Part shown: positions 23,885-32,045 of the stretch, piece after piece
Numbering within the stretch: position 1 is the first letter of the stretch
Layout: the number at the start of each line of letters is the position of its first letter
Origin: Defluviitaleaceae bacterium
GTDB taxonomy: Bacteria; Bacillota; Clostridia; Lachnospirales; WRAX01
DNA length: 41,344 nt
Assembly: GCA_009784575.1 (NCBI GenBank)
Contig: WRBK01000017.1
Coordinates: forward strand, 1 to 41,344
Reading direction: 5' to 3'
Notes under the pieces: model-generated
Databases searched by the model: none
The model's input: only the letters and a program-made list of their open reading frames with translations
Told to the model about the DNA's origin: nothing
Made by a program: the position numbers and the translations under genes

Positions 23885-24336
23885 GGCATACATTCCCCGC
23901 GCTCTATCATTTCTAGCATCTCACCTTTTGCCACCCATTTCGCGGCGGCTACCTCTTCATTCGGTATCACCAACGTTGCAATATCCACATCTTTGCGCAC
24001 CACAAAATAATCAATAAATGCCATAGCATTAGTCATAGAAAAATTCGGGCGCACACCCGTAAAGTCTATCTTTATACCCATTTCTTCGTACAGCTCTCGG
24101 CTTGCGGCTTGGCTCGATGCTTCGCCCGCCTTTACAGCCCCACCTGCCGTCATAGTCCACTTATCAGGCCCCCATGTCATATTACTCGGGCGTTGCTGTA
24201 GCAGCATCCGCCCCTTGCTATCAAAAATCAATACCATCACAATCAAGATATTGTCGCCATCCGCTATTTTTTCGCCGCGTACATGGGTTTTGCCTGTTTG
24301 CAGGCGGTCGTTATTGTATATGTCCCAGATTTCCAT
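23809..24336 (-). CDS. Nudix hydrolase, first of two paralogues
   Basis: A 175-residue protein with the complete Nudix box, GGAVKAGEASSQAASREL followed by YEEMGI, giving G-x5-E-x7-R-E-x2-E-E-x-G. The N-terminus MEIWDIYNNDRLQTGKTHVRGE is typical of a clostridial group related to the isopentenyl-diphosphate isomerase/YfcD branch; these hydrolyse or isomerise diphosphate compounds, but the substrate is unknown. It follows its paralogue by only 9 bases, with AGGAGCGG as ribosome site, and is the last gene of pfk-Nudix-Nudix. The 3' end overlaps rluD by 76 bases on the opposite strand. Confidence 0.9.
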   Translation of the reverse strand: MEIWDIYNNDRLQTGKTHVRGEKIADGDNILIVMVLIFDSKGRMLLQQRPSNMTWGPDKWTMTAGGAVKAGEASSQAASRELYEEMGIKIDFTGVRPNFSMTNAMAFIDYFVVRKDVDIATLVIPNEEVAAAKWVAKGEMLEMIERGECMPYRKAFVEYVFDVALNPMLDSTLSK

Positions 24337-24345
24337 AATCCGCTC

Positions 24346-24876
24346 CTATTCACTATCCCGCGTCAACGTACTACGCCTCTCGTTCAGCCCAAAACAAAGC
24401 TCTATCGTCCCCTTTTGTGCAGGCACAAAGCTACCCTCGTCCATCATGTCAAAAATCTCCTGCTTCGTAGCCCATTTCACCTGCGCTACCTCATCATAGC
24501 CCAGCACAAGGCTATCAATATCCACATCTTGTCTATGCAAATAAAAATCACAAAGGAAATTATCCAGATTTATCGTGAAATGCGGCAAGGCATCGCCAAA
24601 GTCCACCGATATGCCCACCTCTTCATAAAGCTCGCGGCTGGCGGCTATAGCAGATGTGTCACCTGATGTAGCAGAGCCGCCAGCAGTGATATCCCAATAA
24701 CCCGACCAACCCTCCTTAAAAGGTTGGCGTTGCTGAATAAGCATCTTGCCCTCTGAGTTAAAAACAGCTATAAAAACAACTATGTGATACTCGCCCTCCC
24801 CAAGCTTGTCCTTGCCGCGTACTATGGTCTTGCCCGTTTTATTGCGGTTTTTGTCATGTATATCCCAAAGCTCCAT
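24346..24876 (-). CDS. Nudix hydrolase, second paralogue
   Basis: A 176-residue protein with Nudix box GGSATSGDTSAIAASREL followed by YEEVGI. Note that the first Glu of the box (G-x5-E) reads Asp here, while the RELYEE core is intact. The N-terminus MELWDIHDKNRNKTGKTIVRG parallels the neighbouring paralogue, so the pair arose by tandem duplication and then diverged. The ATG at 24876 has TGGAGGGC immediately upstream; the 11 residues that could precede it overlap the end of the phosphofructokinase gene. The substrate is unknown; the phosphofructokinase context might suggest sugar-phosphate or nucleotide-sugar housekeeping, but this is weak. Confidence 0.9.
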   Translation of the reverse strand: MELWDIHDKNRNKTGKTIVRGKDKLGEGEYHIVVFIAVFNSEGKMLIQQRQPFKEGWSGYWDITAGGSATSGDTSAIAASRELYEEVGISVDFGDALPHFTINLDNFLCDFYLHRQDVDIDSLVLGYDEVAQVKWATKQEIFDMMDEGSFVPAQKGTIELCFGLNERRSTLTRDSE

Positions 24877-24886
24877 ATGCCCTCCA

Positions 24887-25972
24887 TTATATACCAAAAC
24901 TAATCCCAAGCCCCTTGGCTACCCTAATCAGCTCATCATCCGCCTGCACAACTTTATTGCCGCCAGCAAAAACATCCTCCAGCGGCACAGCCCCCATTTG
25001 TCCTTTCCACAATGCCACCATATGCCCAAACTGCTTTTGCTCTATCAAATCCACAGCCTTTGTAGCATAGCGCAAAGAAAGCAAGCGGTCATATGCGGAA
25101 GGCTCGCCGCCGCGCTGTATATGCCCAAGATTCACACTGCGCACCTCATTTTTTACAAGCGGCTCTAGGTCCGCCGCCAGCTTTGCTGCCACACCGCCAT
25201 AGCGTATGGGGTCGGGGCTATCATCCACAACCCTGCCAACCACCTTTTGCCCGCCTTGCTCCTTAGCACTTTCCGACACCACAACAATCGTAAACATCTT
25301 GCCATGGCTCTCTCTTTCTCTTACCTTCTGTGCAATTTTCTCCAAGCTATACGGCATCTCTGGCAAAAGTATCACATCCGCAGAACCAGCAATGCCTGCG
25401 TGCAAGGCTATCCATCCCGCATCACGCCCCATAACTTCAACCACAATAACCCTGTGGTGTGACTCCGCTGTGGTATGCAATCTACCAAGGTTCTCCACCA
25501 CAATATTCACCGCAGTATTAAAACCAAATGTAGCGGCTGTTGCTGCCAAGTCGTTATCAATGGTCTTTGGCACACCAATAACATTCACACCTTTTTTCGC
25601 AAACTCCAAAGCAGAACTAAGCGTGCCGTCGCCACCCAGCACCACAAGCACATCCACACCCTCTTTACGCAAATTTTCCACAGCAATATCCGAAACATCT
25701 CTATGAACAATCTCCCCATTTTCCTCCACAGGATAATGGAAAAGATTGTCTTTATTGGAGCTATAAATAATTGTGCCGCCGCGGTGCAGTATGCCCGATG
25801 TATTCTCCCTTGTCAGCTCTTTAAACTCATTGCGGTACATGCCGCGGTATCCGAATTTGTAGCCAATAAACTTGCAATCAGGAAATCTATCCAGCCCAGC
25901 CCGCACCACGCCATATATCACAGAATTCAAACCAGGGGCATCCCCACCGCCCGTAATTATCCCTATTTTCAT
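24887..25972 (-). CDS. 6-phosphofructokinase, group III / mixed-substrate type
   Basis: A 361-residue enzyme that phosphorylates fructose 6-phosphate. Signatures: GIITGGGDAPGLNSVIYG, LGGDGTLSSALEFAKK, GVPKTIDNDLAATAATFGF and MGRDAGWIALHAG. The donor-site residue in GGDGT is Gly, as in ATP enzymes (PPi enzymes have Asp), but PKTIDND carries the Lys typical of PPi and group III enzymes, so donor use cannot be settled from sequence. The ATG at 25972 follows TTGGAGGGAAAACAA. It heads an operon with two Nudix genes and has its own promoter, back to back with metK. Confidence 0.93.
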   Translation of the reverse strand: MKIGIITGGGDAPGLNSVIYGVVRAGLDRFPDCKFIGYKFGYRGMYRNEFKELTRENTSGILHRGGTIIYSSNKDNLFHYPVEENGEIVHRDVSDIAVENLRKEGVDVLVVLGGDGTLSSALEFAKKGVNVIGVPKTIDNDLAATAATFGFNTAVNIVVENLGRLHTTAESHHRVIVVEVMGRDAGWIALHAGIAGSADVILLPEMPYSLEKIAQKVRERESHGKMFTIVVVSESAKEQGGQKVVGRVVDDSPDPIRYGGVAAKLAADLEPLVKNEVRSVNLGHIQRGGEPSAYDRLLSLRYATKAVDLIEQKQFGHMVALWKGQMGAVPLEDVFAGGNKVVQADDELIRVAKGLGISFGI

Positions 25973-26013
25973 TTGTTTTCCCTCCAAGACTAATGTAATT
26001 TTTCATTACCTCT

Positions 26014-26042
26014 ATTATAACAGTTTCCTTAAATTTTTACAA
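26014..26042 (-). promoter_or_regulatory. promoter of the pfk operon
   Basis: On the minus strand TTGTAA (26037-26042), a 17-base spacer and TATAAT (26014-26019), 41 bases upstream of the start codon. Confidence 0.65.
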
Positions 26043-26048
26043 AACCTA

Positions 26049-26076
26049 TTTACTTTTTCGTTTTTTCGGGTACAAT
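26049..26076 (+). promoter_or_regulatory. promoter of the metK operon
   Basis: TTTACT (26049-26054), a 16-base spacer and TACAAT (26071-26076), 39 bases upstream of the TTG start. It is divergent from the pfk promoter, 7 bases away. Confidence 0.55.
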
Positions 26077-26115
26077 GGATAGAGGACACAAATGATTATA
26101 AGGAGACTTACTATA

Positions 26116-27282
26116 TTGAAGAGACTATTTACATCAGAATCCGTCACCAGCGGGCATCCAGATAAAATGTGTGACCAAATTTCCGATGCTGTTTTGGATG
26201 CTATTTTGGCGCAAGACCCCTTTGCGCGTGTGGCCTGCGAGACCCTCGTCACCACAGGCATTGTTTTTGTAACAGGCGAAATTACAACCGACTGCTATGT
26301 GGACATAGAAAATATTGTGCGCAATACAGTAGAGGGCATCGGCTACACTAGGGCAAAATACGGCTTTGACAGCGACTCTTGCGCTGTCGTGGTATCTTTG
26401 AAAGGGCAATCGCCTGATATAGCCCAAGGCGTGAATGTCGCTTTGGAGGGCAGATGCGGCGATACCAAAAAAGCCATTGGCGCAGGCGACCAAGGCATGA
26501 TGTTTGGCTATGCTACAGACGAAACGCCTACATTCATGCCGTTGCCCATCTATCTCTCCCATGAAATAGCGCGAGCTTTGGATAATGCTAGAAAATCTGG
26601 CGAAATAAGCTATCTGCGCCCAGACGGCAAAACACAAGTTACTGTGGAATACGACAACGACGGCAAGCCCACACGTGTAGATGCTATTGTTGTCTCTGCT
26701 CAACATTCCGAAGATGCAGAGCAAGACCAAATCCAAAATGACATTATAGAAAAAGTAATAAAGCGCGTTGTGCCGCAAAATCTTATAGATACCCAAACCA
26801 ATTTCTACATAAACCCAACAGGTCGTTTTGTTATAGGCGGTCCAAAGGGCGATGTGGGGCTTACGGGACGAAAAATAATTGTAGATACATATGGCGGGGT
26901 AGCAAGGCATGGCGGCGGCGCATTTTCTGGCAAAGACCCCACAAAGGTAGACCGCTCCGCGGCATATGCCGCCCGCTATGTAGCTAAAAATATTGTAGCA
27001 GCAGGGCTGGCGCGTACATGTGAGATACAGATAGCCTATGCCATCGGTGTTGCTCGCCCTGTTTCTGTTAGCATAAATACCTTTGGCACAAATACAATAC
27101 CAGAAGAGGGTATTCTGGCTCTTATAGACAAGCATTTCGACCTATCGCCAGGTGCTATCATAGAACACCTGGAGCTACGCCGCCCCATATACCGCCAAAC
27201 CGCTACATATGGGCATTTTGGCAGAAGCGATATTGACTTGCCATGGGAAAGGCTAGATAAGGTCGAGGTATTAAAAGCATGA
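26116..27282 (+). CDS. metK: S-adenosylmethionine synthetase
   Basis: A 388-residue enzyme that makes S-adenosylmethionine from methionine and ATP. The full set of motifs is present: [63 protein letters not shown] and [19 protein letters not shown]. The TTG at 26116 is preferred as start: it gives the family N-terminus [10 protein letters not shown] and has AGGAG 10 bases upstream, whereas the in-frame ATG at 26092 lies only about 15 bases from the -10 box. The stop codon overlaps the ATG of the next gene (ATGA), so the two are coupled. No S-box riboswitch is seen in the short leader. Confidence 0.95.
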   Translation: MKRLFTSESVTSGHPDKMCDQISDAVLDAILAQDPFARVACETLVTTGIVFVTGEITTDCYVDIENIVRNTVEGIGYTRAKYGFDSDSCAVVVSLKGQSPDIAQGVNVALEGRCGDTKKAIGAGDQGMMFGYATDETPTFMPLPIYLSHEIARALDNARKSGEISYLRPDGKTQVTVEYDNDGKPTRVDAIVVSAQHSEDAEQDQIQNDIIEKVIKRVVPQNLIDTQTNFYINPTGRFVIGGPKGDVGLTGRKIIVDTYGGVARHGGGAFSGKDPTKVDRSAAYAARYVAKNIVAAGLARTCEIQIAYAIGVARPVSVSINTFGTNTIPEEGILALIDKHFDLSPGAIIEHLELRRPIYRQTATYGHFGRSDIDLPWERLDKVEVLKA

Positions 27283-27857
27283 GGAAATTTATACTAACAA
27301 TTATGATACCCATGCTTTCGCTTGCTTTTATGAACTGCTCACAAGAAGAGCCTATTGTCACCATCCCCACCAATATAGAAATCGAAGCCAAATTCCAAAA
27401 TGCACATGAAGCAATGCAGTGGTTTCAATTATCCTCATTGCCTGTGGAATGGGAAATGGAGCCACACGCCGTGTCAGAAGAAGGTTGGAGCTACTGGCGC
27501 GTTATACATGACACAATAAGCACAATGTCCGATTTGGAAATACATCTTAGGGGCATCTTTACAGAAGATGCCGTTACATATTTGCTATCCGACCAAATGT
27601 TATACCGCGATTTTTATGGTATCCTGCATAGCACACCAGCAGACCGCGGCACAAGGATGGATGCAGGCGAAGAGGTACACGAAATCATCCATATTAGCGC
27701 GAACGAGATTATATACCGCGTACATCTGGACATACTAGAATGGGATGACATCAATTGGCAATGGCTAGAGGAAATTTATGAGGTCGAAATACATGATTTT
27801 CACCTAATTTTAACCGATGGCATCTGGCTTTTCGCCAACTTTCATTTAGTGAGGTGA
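27279..27857 (+). CDS. exported protein, possibly a lipoprotein, unknown function
   Basis: A 192-residue protein with a signal segment ending in AFMNC (Cys20). Asn at the residue before the cysteine is unusual for a lipobox, so lipid attachment is uncertain. The mature part is acidic and aromatic ([45 protein letters not shown]) and alternates helix and strand as in small SnoaL/NTF2-like or DUF folds; no family is recognised. It has one lysine after the signal. Its start overlaps the metK stop by 4 bases and its stop lies just before the HIT gene, so it belongs to the metK operon. Confidence 0.75.
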   Translation: MRKFILTIMIPMLSLAFMNCSQEEPIVTIPTNIEIEAKFQNAHEAMQWFQLSSLPVEWEMEPHAVSEEGWSYWRVIHDTISTMSDLEIHLRGIFTEDAVTYLLSDQMLYRDFYGILHSTPADRGTRMDAGEEVHEIIHISANEIIYRVHLDILEWDDINWQWLEEIYEVEIHDFHLILTDGIWLFANFHLVR

Positions 27858-27862
27858 ATAAA

Positions 27863-28282
27863 ATGAGTGATTTTTCCGAAAATATCTTTTACAAAATAAT
27901 ACAAGGCGATGCTCCTTCGTACAAGATTTATGAGGATGACAACTTCTTGGTCATTCTGGATGCATATCCTGCAAACTTGGGTCATTGCCTCATCTTACCG
28001 AAAGTTCCCGCAGCAGATATTTATGACCTATCCGAAAAATCGGCGGCAGGGCTGTATCCTTTAACAAAAAAGGTGGCATCAGCCATAAAAGATGCCACAG
28101 GTTGCGATGGCATAAATATCATACAAAATAACGGCAGGGCAGCAGGGCAGGTTATTTTCTATTTCCACCTGCATATCATCCCGCGCTATAATGAAGATGG
28201 CATACGTATTTCTACCACACAAAAAAGCTACAATGCCGAAAAGTTTGAAGAAATGGCACTGAAATTGAAAAATCAGTTATAA
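27863..28282 (+). CDS. HIT-family (Hint-like) nucleotide hydrolase with altered first His
   Basis: A 139-residue cytosolic protein. FYKIIQGDAPSYKIYEDD, FLVILDAYPANLGHCLILPK and the C-terminal AGQVIFYFHLHIIPRYNEDG mark the histidine-triad family, which cleaves nucleoside phosphoramidates. In the usual H-x-H-x-H the first His is Tyr100 (codon TAT instead of CAT at 28160-28162); His102, the usual nucleophile, and His104 remain, so activity is likely but may be altered. The ATG at 27863 is preferred over the GTG at 27854 because AGGTGA sits at the right distance. It belongs to the metK operon. Confidence 0.92.
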   Translation: MSDFSENIFYKIIQGDAPSYKIYEDDNFLVILDAYPANLGHCLILPKVPAADIYDLSEKSAAGLYPLTKKVASAIKDATGCDGINIIQNNGRAAGQVIFYFHLHIIPRYNEDGIRISTTQKSYNAEKFEEMALKLKNQL

Positions 28283-28301
28283 TATAGGGGTAATCACCAA
28301 T

Positions 28302-29384
28302 ATGGACAAGTTTCTCATAAAAAAATTCATAGCCATAGTTGTATCGCTTGTTTCTTGCTTTATAATAGTTATGGCGTCTGCTGTTGTTGTAAACAATATT
28401 ATTGTAGCCAGCCAAATAACAGCCGCCACACCGCATGAGCTAAATGGCTCTAGCGCAAACTACGCAGATGTACGAGAAGAGGAAGAGCCGCAAACAGTAG
28501 CTCTGCCAGACCTAAACATACTCCTTTTGGGCATAGATGACGAAGCAAATTTGCCTGATGTTATCATGGTTATAACATATGACGGCGAAAATAACGCCAT
28601 AGACATCATCTCCATACCCCGCGACACTCAAGTGGTCATGACACAAATCGAGATGGATATGTTAAGTGATGCAGGGCGTTGGTTTCCAAACCATGGCGTA
28701 GTGAAAATGAATGAGCTGCACGCCCACGCAGGACTTGCCCTTGGTCATCATGTTCTTAGCCATCGCATAGGCAATATTTTAGGCATAGAGTTTGACCACT
28801 ATGTCATCCTTGACCTTGATGTATTCAGAGATATAGTAGATGCAGTAGGCGGCATATATATGGACATACGCCCCGAGGGCATGTTTTATAATGTAAATAA
28901 TGCCGTGGGCGGAACTATAGAAGTTGCGTTACCAGGCGGGCGGCAATTGCTAGATGGTGCTATGGCAGAGCAATTCGTGCGCTTTAGGCAATACCGCGAC
29001 GGAGACGAGGGGCGCATAAGAGCCAACCAAGAATTTATGCGCGAATTTTTCATACAGGTTTTGGGTAGCGAACAAATTATGAGCAATGCAGGCATACTCG
29101 TAACATCCTTTATCACACATGTACAAACGGACTTTGGGCTAATGGATGCTCTTCGCTATCTAGGTGCTGCGGATGCGCTTAATCCGCATGATATAGACTT
29201 CTACACCCTGCCTGGGCAACCCTCAGAATTTCCCAGACCAGGCGCAACCGCCAACACAAGCTGGTTTATAGTAGACCAAACTGCTGCGCTAGGGCTTATG
29301 AACCAAATACGTGAGGATAATGTGCGGAATAATAGCGGTATGGATATTCAGGTTGGTGACGATGGTGGTGACGATGACATATAA
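28302..29384 (+). CDS. LCP-family (LytR-CpsA-Psr) wall-polymer ligase
   Basis: A 360-residue protein with one N-terminal membrane helix (about residues 8-32) and an extracellular LCP domain: LNILLLGIDDEANLPDVIMV, IDIISIPRDTQVVM with the conserved Arg, KMNELHAHAG, LGIEFDHYVILDLDVFRDIV, and GRQLLDGAMAEQFVRFRQYR with GDEGRIRANQEFM. LCP enzymes attach wall teichoic acids or other glycopolymers to peptidoglycan. This fits a cell that needs wall polymers as anchors for its SLH proteins. The tail is highly acidic (GDDGGDDDI). Only one lysine lies outside the membrane. It is the last gene of the metK operon, 19 bases after the HIT gene. Confidence 0.93.
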   Translation: MDKFLIKKFIAIVVSLVSCFIIVMASAVVVNNIIVASQITAATPHELNGSSANYADVREEEEPQTVALPDLNILLLGIDDEANLPDVIMVITYDGENNAIDIISIPRDTQVVMTQIEMDMLSDAGRWFPNHGVVKMNELHAHAGLALGHHVLSHRIGNILGIEFDHYVILDLDVFRDIVDAVGGIYMDIRPEGMFYNVNNAVGGTIEVALPGGRQLLDGAMAEQFVRFRQYRDGDEGRIRANQEFMREFFIQVLGSEQIMSNAGILVTSFITHVQTDFGLMDALRYLGAADALNPHDIDFYTLPGQPSEFPRPGATANTSWFIVDQTAALGLMNQIREDNVRNNSGMDIQVGDDGGDDDI

Positions 29385-29402
29385 GAGGTTTGTTTATCAG
29401 CT

Positions 29403-29535
29403 CAACGGCTTTGATTTTACAATCAAAGCCGTTGCAGGGTGCGTTCGGCGTTCTTTCTGATGCCGATTGCCTATTTTTTGGTCACACAATATCAACTGCC
29501 GCTACTGCGGTTTTTTTATTCGCCTCAGGCAGTTG
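29403..29535. terminator. hairpin cluster between the LCP and Nim-like genes
   Basis: A perfect 14-base stem CAACGGCTTTGATT / AATCAAAGCCGTTG (29403-29416, 29421-29434) lacks a T run. A second hairpin CCGC-TACT-GCGG followed by seven T's (29499-29517) is a proper plus-strand terminator and is nested in an outer pair CAACTGCC / GGCAGTTG (29493-29500, 29528-29535). Nothing else is supported in 29385-29586. Confidence 0.65.
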
Positions 29536-29586
29536 TCTTGGCCCGAAATCTTTTTGACAGTAATTTTCCGAAATCTCAAACTGCCC

Positions 29587-30054
29587 TTATTTGCGCCCTT
29601 TAGCCGCAATATGTTCAACTTCAACTTGATAGACTTTTGTTTTATGTGAACTGGCTTCTATGTACTTCATGCCCTCCATTGCAAAGTTTTTTGAAAATTT
29701 TTCTATGATGCTCACAAGTATGTCCATCTTTTTGTCAGTGTCCGTCACTTCTGATGCTAACCCAAAAGCTATAACACTACGGTATTTTGTACTGAAACTT
29801 CTTGGTAATAGTTCAACATCTGCAACAACAGTAAAAGAAACCTTATTGCTATGCCAGATATTTTCTAGTTTTTGCCCATCCGTAGCACAGTGAAAGTAAA
29901 TGGTATTATCTTGATAAACAAAATTGATAGGTATACCGTACGGATAGCCGTTTGCACCGACGGTGGACAAAACGCCGTATTCAGCTTTAGCCATTATTTC
30001 AAGCAATTCGGCATCCGACAAAGTTCTTTCGCTTCTTCTAATTTCCTTAAACAT
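29587..30054 (-). CDS. pyridoxamine 5'-phosphate oxidase-like flavoprotein (NimA-type)
   Basis: A 155-residue protein with the split-barrel flavin-binding fold: FKEIRRSERTLSDAELLEIM, EYGVLSTVGANGYPYGIPIN, IYFHCATDGQKLENI and VSFTVVADVELLP. These are hallmarks of the group including NimA/NimB nitroimidazole-resistance proteins and many clostridial FMN-binding proteins of unknown substrate. The heme- or cofactor-binding His is probably in FHCATDGQK. Drug resistance cannot be inferred. AAAAAAGGAGAAGCCGC precedes the ATG and a strong promoter lies upstream. Confidence 0.9.
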   Translation of the reverse strand: MFKEIRRSERTLSDAELLEIMAKAEYGVLSTVGANGYPYGIPINFVYQDNTIYFHCATDGQKLENIWHSNKVSFTVVADVELLPRSFSTKYRSVIAFGLASEVTDTDKKMDILVSIIEKFSKNFAMEGMKYIEASSHKTKVYQVEVEHIAAKGRK

Positions 30055-30118
30055 GCGGCTTCTCCTTTTTTTGCAGTTGTCTTATATAGTGTTTTTATAT
30101 CCAAATTATCGCGCAATC

Positions 30119-30147
30119 ATAATAACATGCACAAAACCCCATGTCAA
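30119..30147 (-). promoter_or_regulatory. strong promoter of the Nim-like gene
   Basis: On the minus strand a perfect TTGACA (30142-30147), a 17-base spacer and TATTAT (30119-30124). The DnaA-box-like cluster begins only 7 bases upstream of the -35 box, so DnaA or another factor bound there could affect this promoter. Confidence 0.7.
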
Positions 30148-30153
30148 TAAAAG

Positions 30154-30260
30154 TTTTCCACCTTTTCCACACACTTATCCACTTATCAACATTCCCTATC
30201 CACATTTTTCACATCTATTTTACGCCGCTTGACAGCATTAGCCAAAAAATATGTGGATAA
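30154..30260. other. cluster of DnaA-box-like sequences
   Basis: Sites related to the consensus TTATCCACA: TTTTCCACC (30154-30162), TTTTCCACA (30163-30171), TTATCCACT (30175-30183), TTATCAACA (30183-30191), CTATCCACA (30196-30204) and, on the minus strand, the exact consensus TTATCCACA (30252-30260). Five of them are packed head to tail within 51 bases. This density resembles an origin or a DnaA-titration cluster. No dnaA, dnaN or rpmH gene is in the window, so a chromosomal oriC is not supported. Confidence 0.55.
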
Positions 30261-30270
30261 CATTTTAAAC

Positions 30271-31206
30271 TCATAAGCTCGCCGAATTTGTCAATATGTT
30301 GTCAAAATCCAATTGAATCATTTTATTGGAATACTTTGAGTACACAGAATTCATAAATTTATCAACTCTGTCTGGGTTATTCTCCAAGAACCACTTTATA
30401 TGATTGTGAATATACTCCGCCCTAATATTTGCATCGTTAAGGTCATTTGGCACTCGCATCATGCGTTCGTCTATACTATCGAACCCAAGAAAAGGTCTGG
30501 AAAGCCTATCTTTTATCATCGATACATATTCTTCATTAATCTCAATACCAATTCCTTGACGGTTAGTTTGTTGACAAACTCTTAGAGATGTGCCAGAGCC
30601 ACAAAAGGGGTCAAGAACTACATCGTTTTCATCTGAAGATGCTAAAATCATGCGCTCAAACAACGCCTCTGGCTCCTGAGTTGGATGATTTTGACGATTC
30701 TCTTGACAATAGTGAATATGAGAGAAATCCCATACATTCCTAGGGTTTGCACCTCTCATATTATTCACGCTTCTATAATATTTTTGCGGTGCTCTCACCG
30801 AATCCAAATTAAATTTGAAATCTTTACTTTTTGTAAACATTAAGATATCATCATGTCTTGGGCTAAACCCTTTCGTTTTTCCAATGCCTTGGGTGTAAGT
30901 CCATGTAATCCACGAATTAAAATTAAGCTCTAGCTCTTCTTCAAGCATTACATAAATATAGGAGATATACCTAACGCCCATGAAAAGATAAAGAGTTCCT
31001 GTTGGTTTCAGAATTCTTTTCGCCTCTCTCAGCCATTCAAGCATAAAGTTTAAATAGTCATGGTGATCAAGATTATCTCCATTATTCCCATAGTCCTTTG
31101 ATAAATTGTAGGGAAGATCCGTTACAATTAGATCAACACTTTCAGATTCTATTAGCTTTCATAATTTCCCACAGTCGCCTAGTTTAATCCCTATTCTTTT
31201 ATCCAT
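30271..31206 (-). pseudogene. beta-class DNA methyltransferase gene with in-frame TGA at codon 16
   Basis: From the ATG at 31206 the frame reads MDKRIGIKLGDCGKL, then TGA (31159-31161), then KLIESESVDLIVTDLPYN and on without interruption to 30271, about 311 codons in all. The catalytic motif IV is DLPY (usually DPPY) and the SAM-binding motif I is DPFCGSGTSLRVCQQ near the C-terminus, the order of beta-class N4-cytosine/N6-adenine methyltransferases. After the TGA no ATG, GTG or TTG occurs in frame before 31044, which lies past motif IV, so an active enzyme is unlikely unless the stop is read through. It overlaps the nuclease gene by 16 bases. Confidence 0.75.
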
Positions 31207-31906
31207 TTATTTTTCACAGCTTCTCTGTGCCAGTCACTAAAGGTACGTCTTGTTGAGTTAAGGTATTTCTTGTCAAGCAATTGACAAAACTCCCATGCTG
31301 TTCTATATTTATACTCAACATAGTGGATATCTTTAATCTGGATTTGACCTGTTCCAAGTGCAGGATTGTAGTTAATGTCGCTGTCAGACAGATATTTCAG
31401 ATCATAAGCATTGTATTTGACTATTTCCATCACCCCATCCATTAACTTTGTGACTTCGTTACGTTCTGAGTAGACCTTGTGTTTAAGTGAAAGAATAATG
31501 AACATAAAATATGGGTCTTCTATATGAGCCGTTCTTATTCTGCTAAACAAGGTTATATTCGGGCCTTTTCCATATTTATCAATATCTTCTGCCGTAGCTT
31601 TTACATCTACATTTGCCGTTACAACAGCGACCGAGTTTTTCTTGAATTGCAATAATACATCAGCCATATCAAGTCGCGATCTTGACTCTACATTAATTAA
31701 TTCAAATGAATTATTCAACTCATCTTTGATATCATAGAAAATTTCAAATGCCAAGCTTCTATTACTGGTCCAGCTATCTTGTTGATATTTTCCATGGGTA
31801 ACCCAAATCTTAGATTTGTGTTAAGAATAATCTTATTATTTTCATTTTCTATTTTATAGGCAGCATCTTCAATCGGAATCTTGAAATTCATATCTCCATA
31901 ACTCAT
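31191..31906 (-). pseudogene. frameshifted restriction-endonuclease-like gene
   Basis: A start ATG at 31906 (with AAGGAGAATTATCT upstream) opens a frame that stops at 31715 after 63 residues (MSYGDMNFKIPIEDAAY...KIAGPVIEAW). A second frame, open from above 31754 to 31191, continues with LAFEIFYDIKDELNNSFELI...TANVDVKATAEDIDKYGKG and ends DWHREAVKNKWIKE. The sense of the protein continues across the frames, so one base has probably been lost or gained between about 31715 and 31790. Its position directly upstream of the methyltransferase marks it as the partner endonuclease. DVKAT could be part of a PD-(D/E)xK-type site, but the family is not recognised. Confidence 0.65.
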
Positions 31907-31951
31907 AGATAATTCTCCTTGTCTTGACGAATCAAAAGTTTGCTAAACATA

Positions 31952-31981
31952 ATTATACCATGTCGAAACAATCAAGTTCAA
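31952..31981 (-). promoter_or_regulatory. promoter of the restriction-modification genes
   Basis: On the minus strand TTGAAC (31976-31981), an 18-base spacer and TATAAT (31952-31957), 45 bases upstream of the nuclease start. It is divergent from the YihY promoter. Confidence 0.6.
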
Positions 31982-31987
31982 TATCTT

Positions 31988-32016
31988 TTTACATATTCTG
32001 AAATCCGCGGTATACA
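31988..32016 (+). promoter_or_regulatory. promoter of yihY and the CAP-domain gene
   Basis: TTTACA (31988-31993), a 17-base spacer and TATACA (32011-32016), 29 bases upstream of the start codon. Confidence 0.55.
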
Positions 32017-32045
32017 CTAAATATACCACGAATGGGGGATTCATC

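Noticed and set aside
29467-29649. A 60-residue plus-strand ORF between LCP and the Nim-like gene
   Set aside because: It contains a terminator hairpin, has no ribosome site and runs antisense into the Nim-like gene.
30154-30260. The DnaA-box cluster as the chromosomal origin oriC
   Set aside because: No dnaA, dnaN, rpmH or gidA/mnmG gene lies in the window, and no AT-rich unwinding element next to the boxes is convincing.
31159-31161. The TGA in the methyltransferase as selenocysteine or reassigned Trp
   Set aside because: Other genes in the window (such as metK) end at TGA, no SECIS-like hairpin was recognised after it, and methyltransferases have no Sec at this position.
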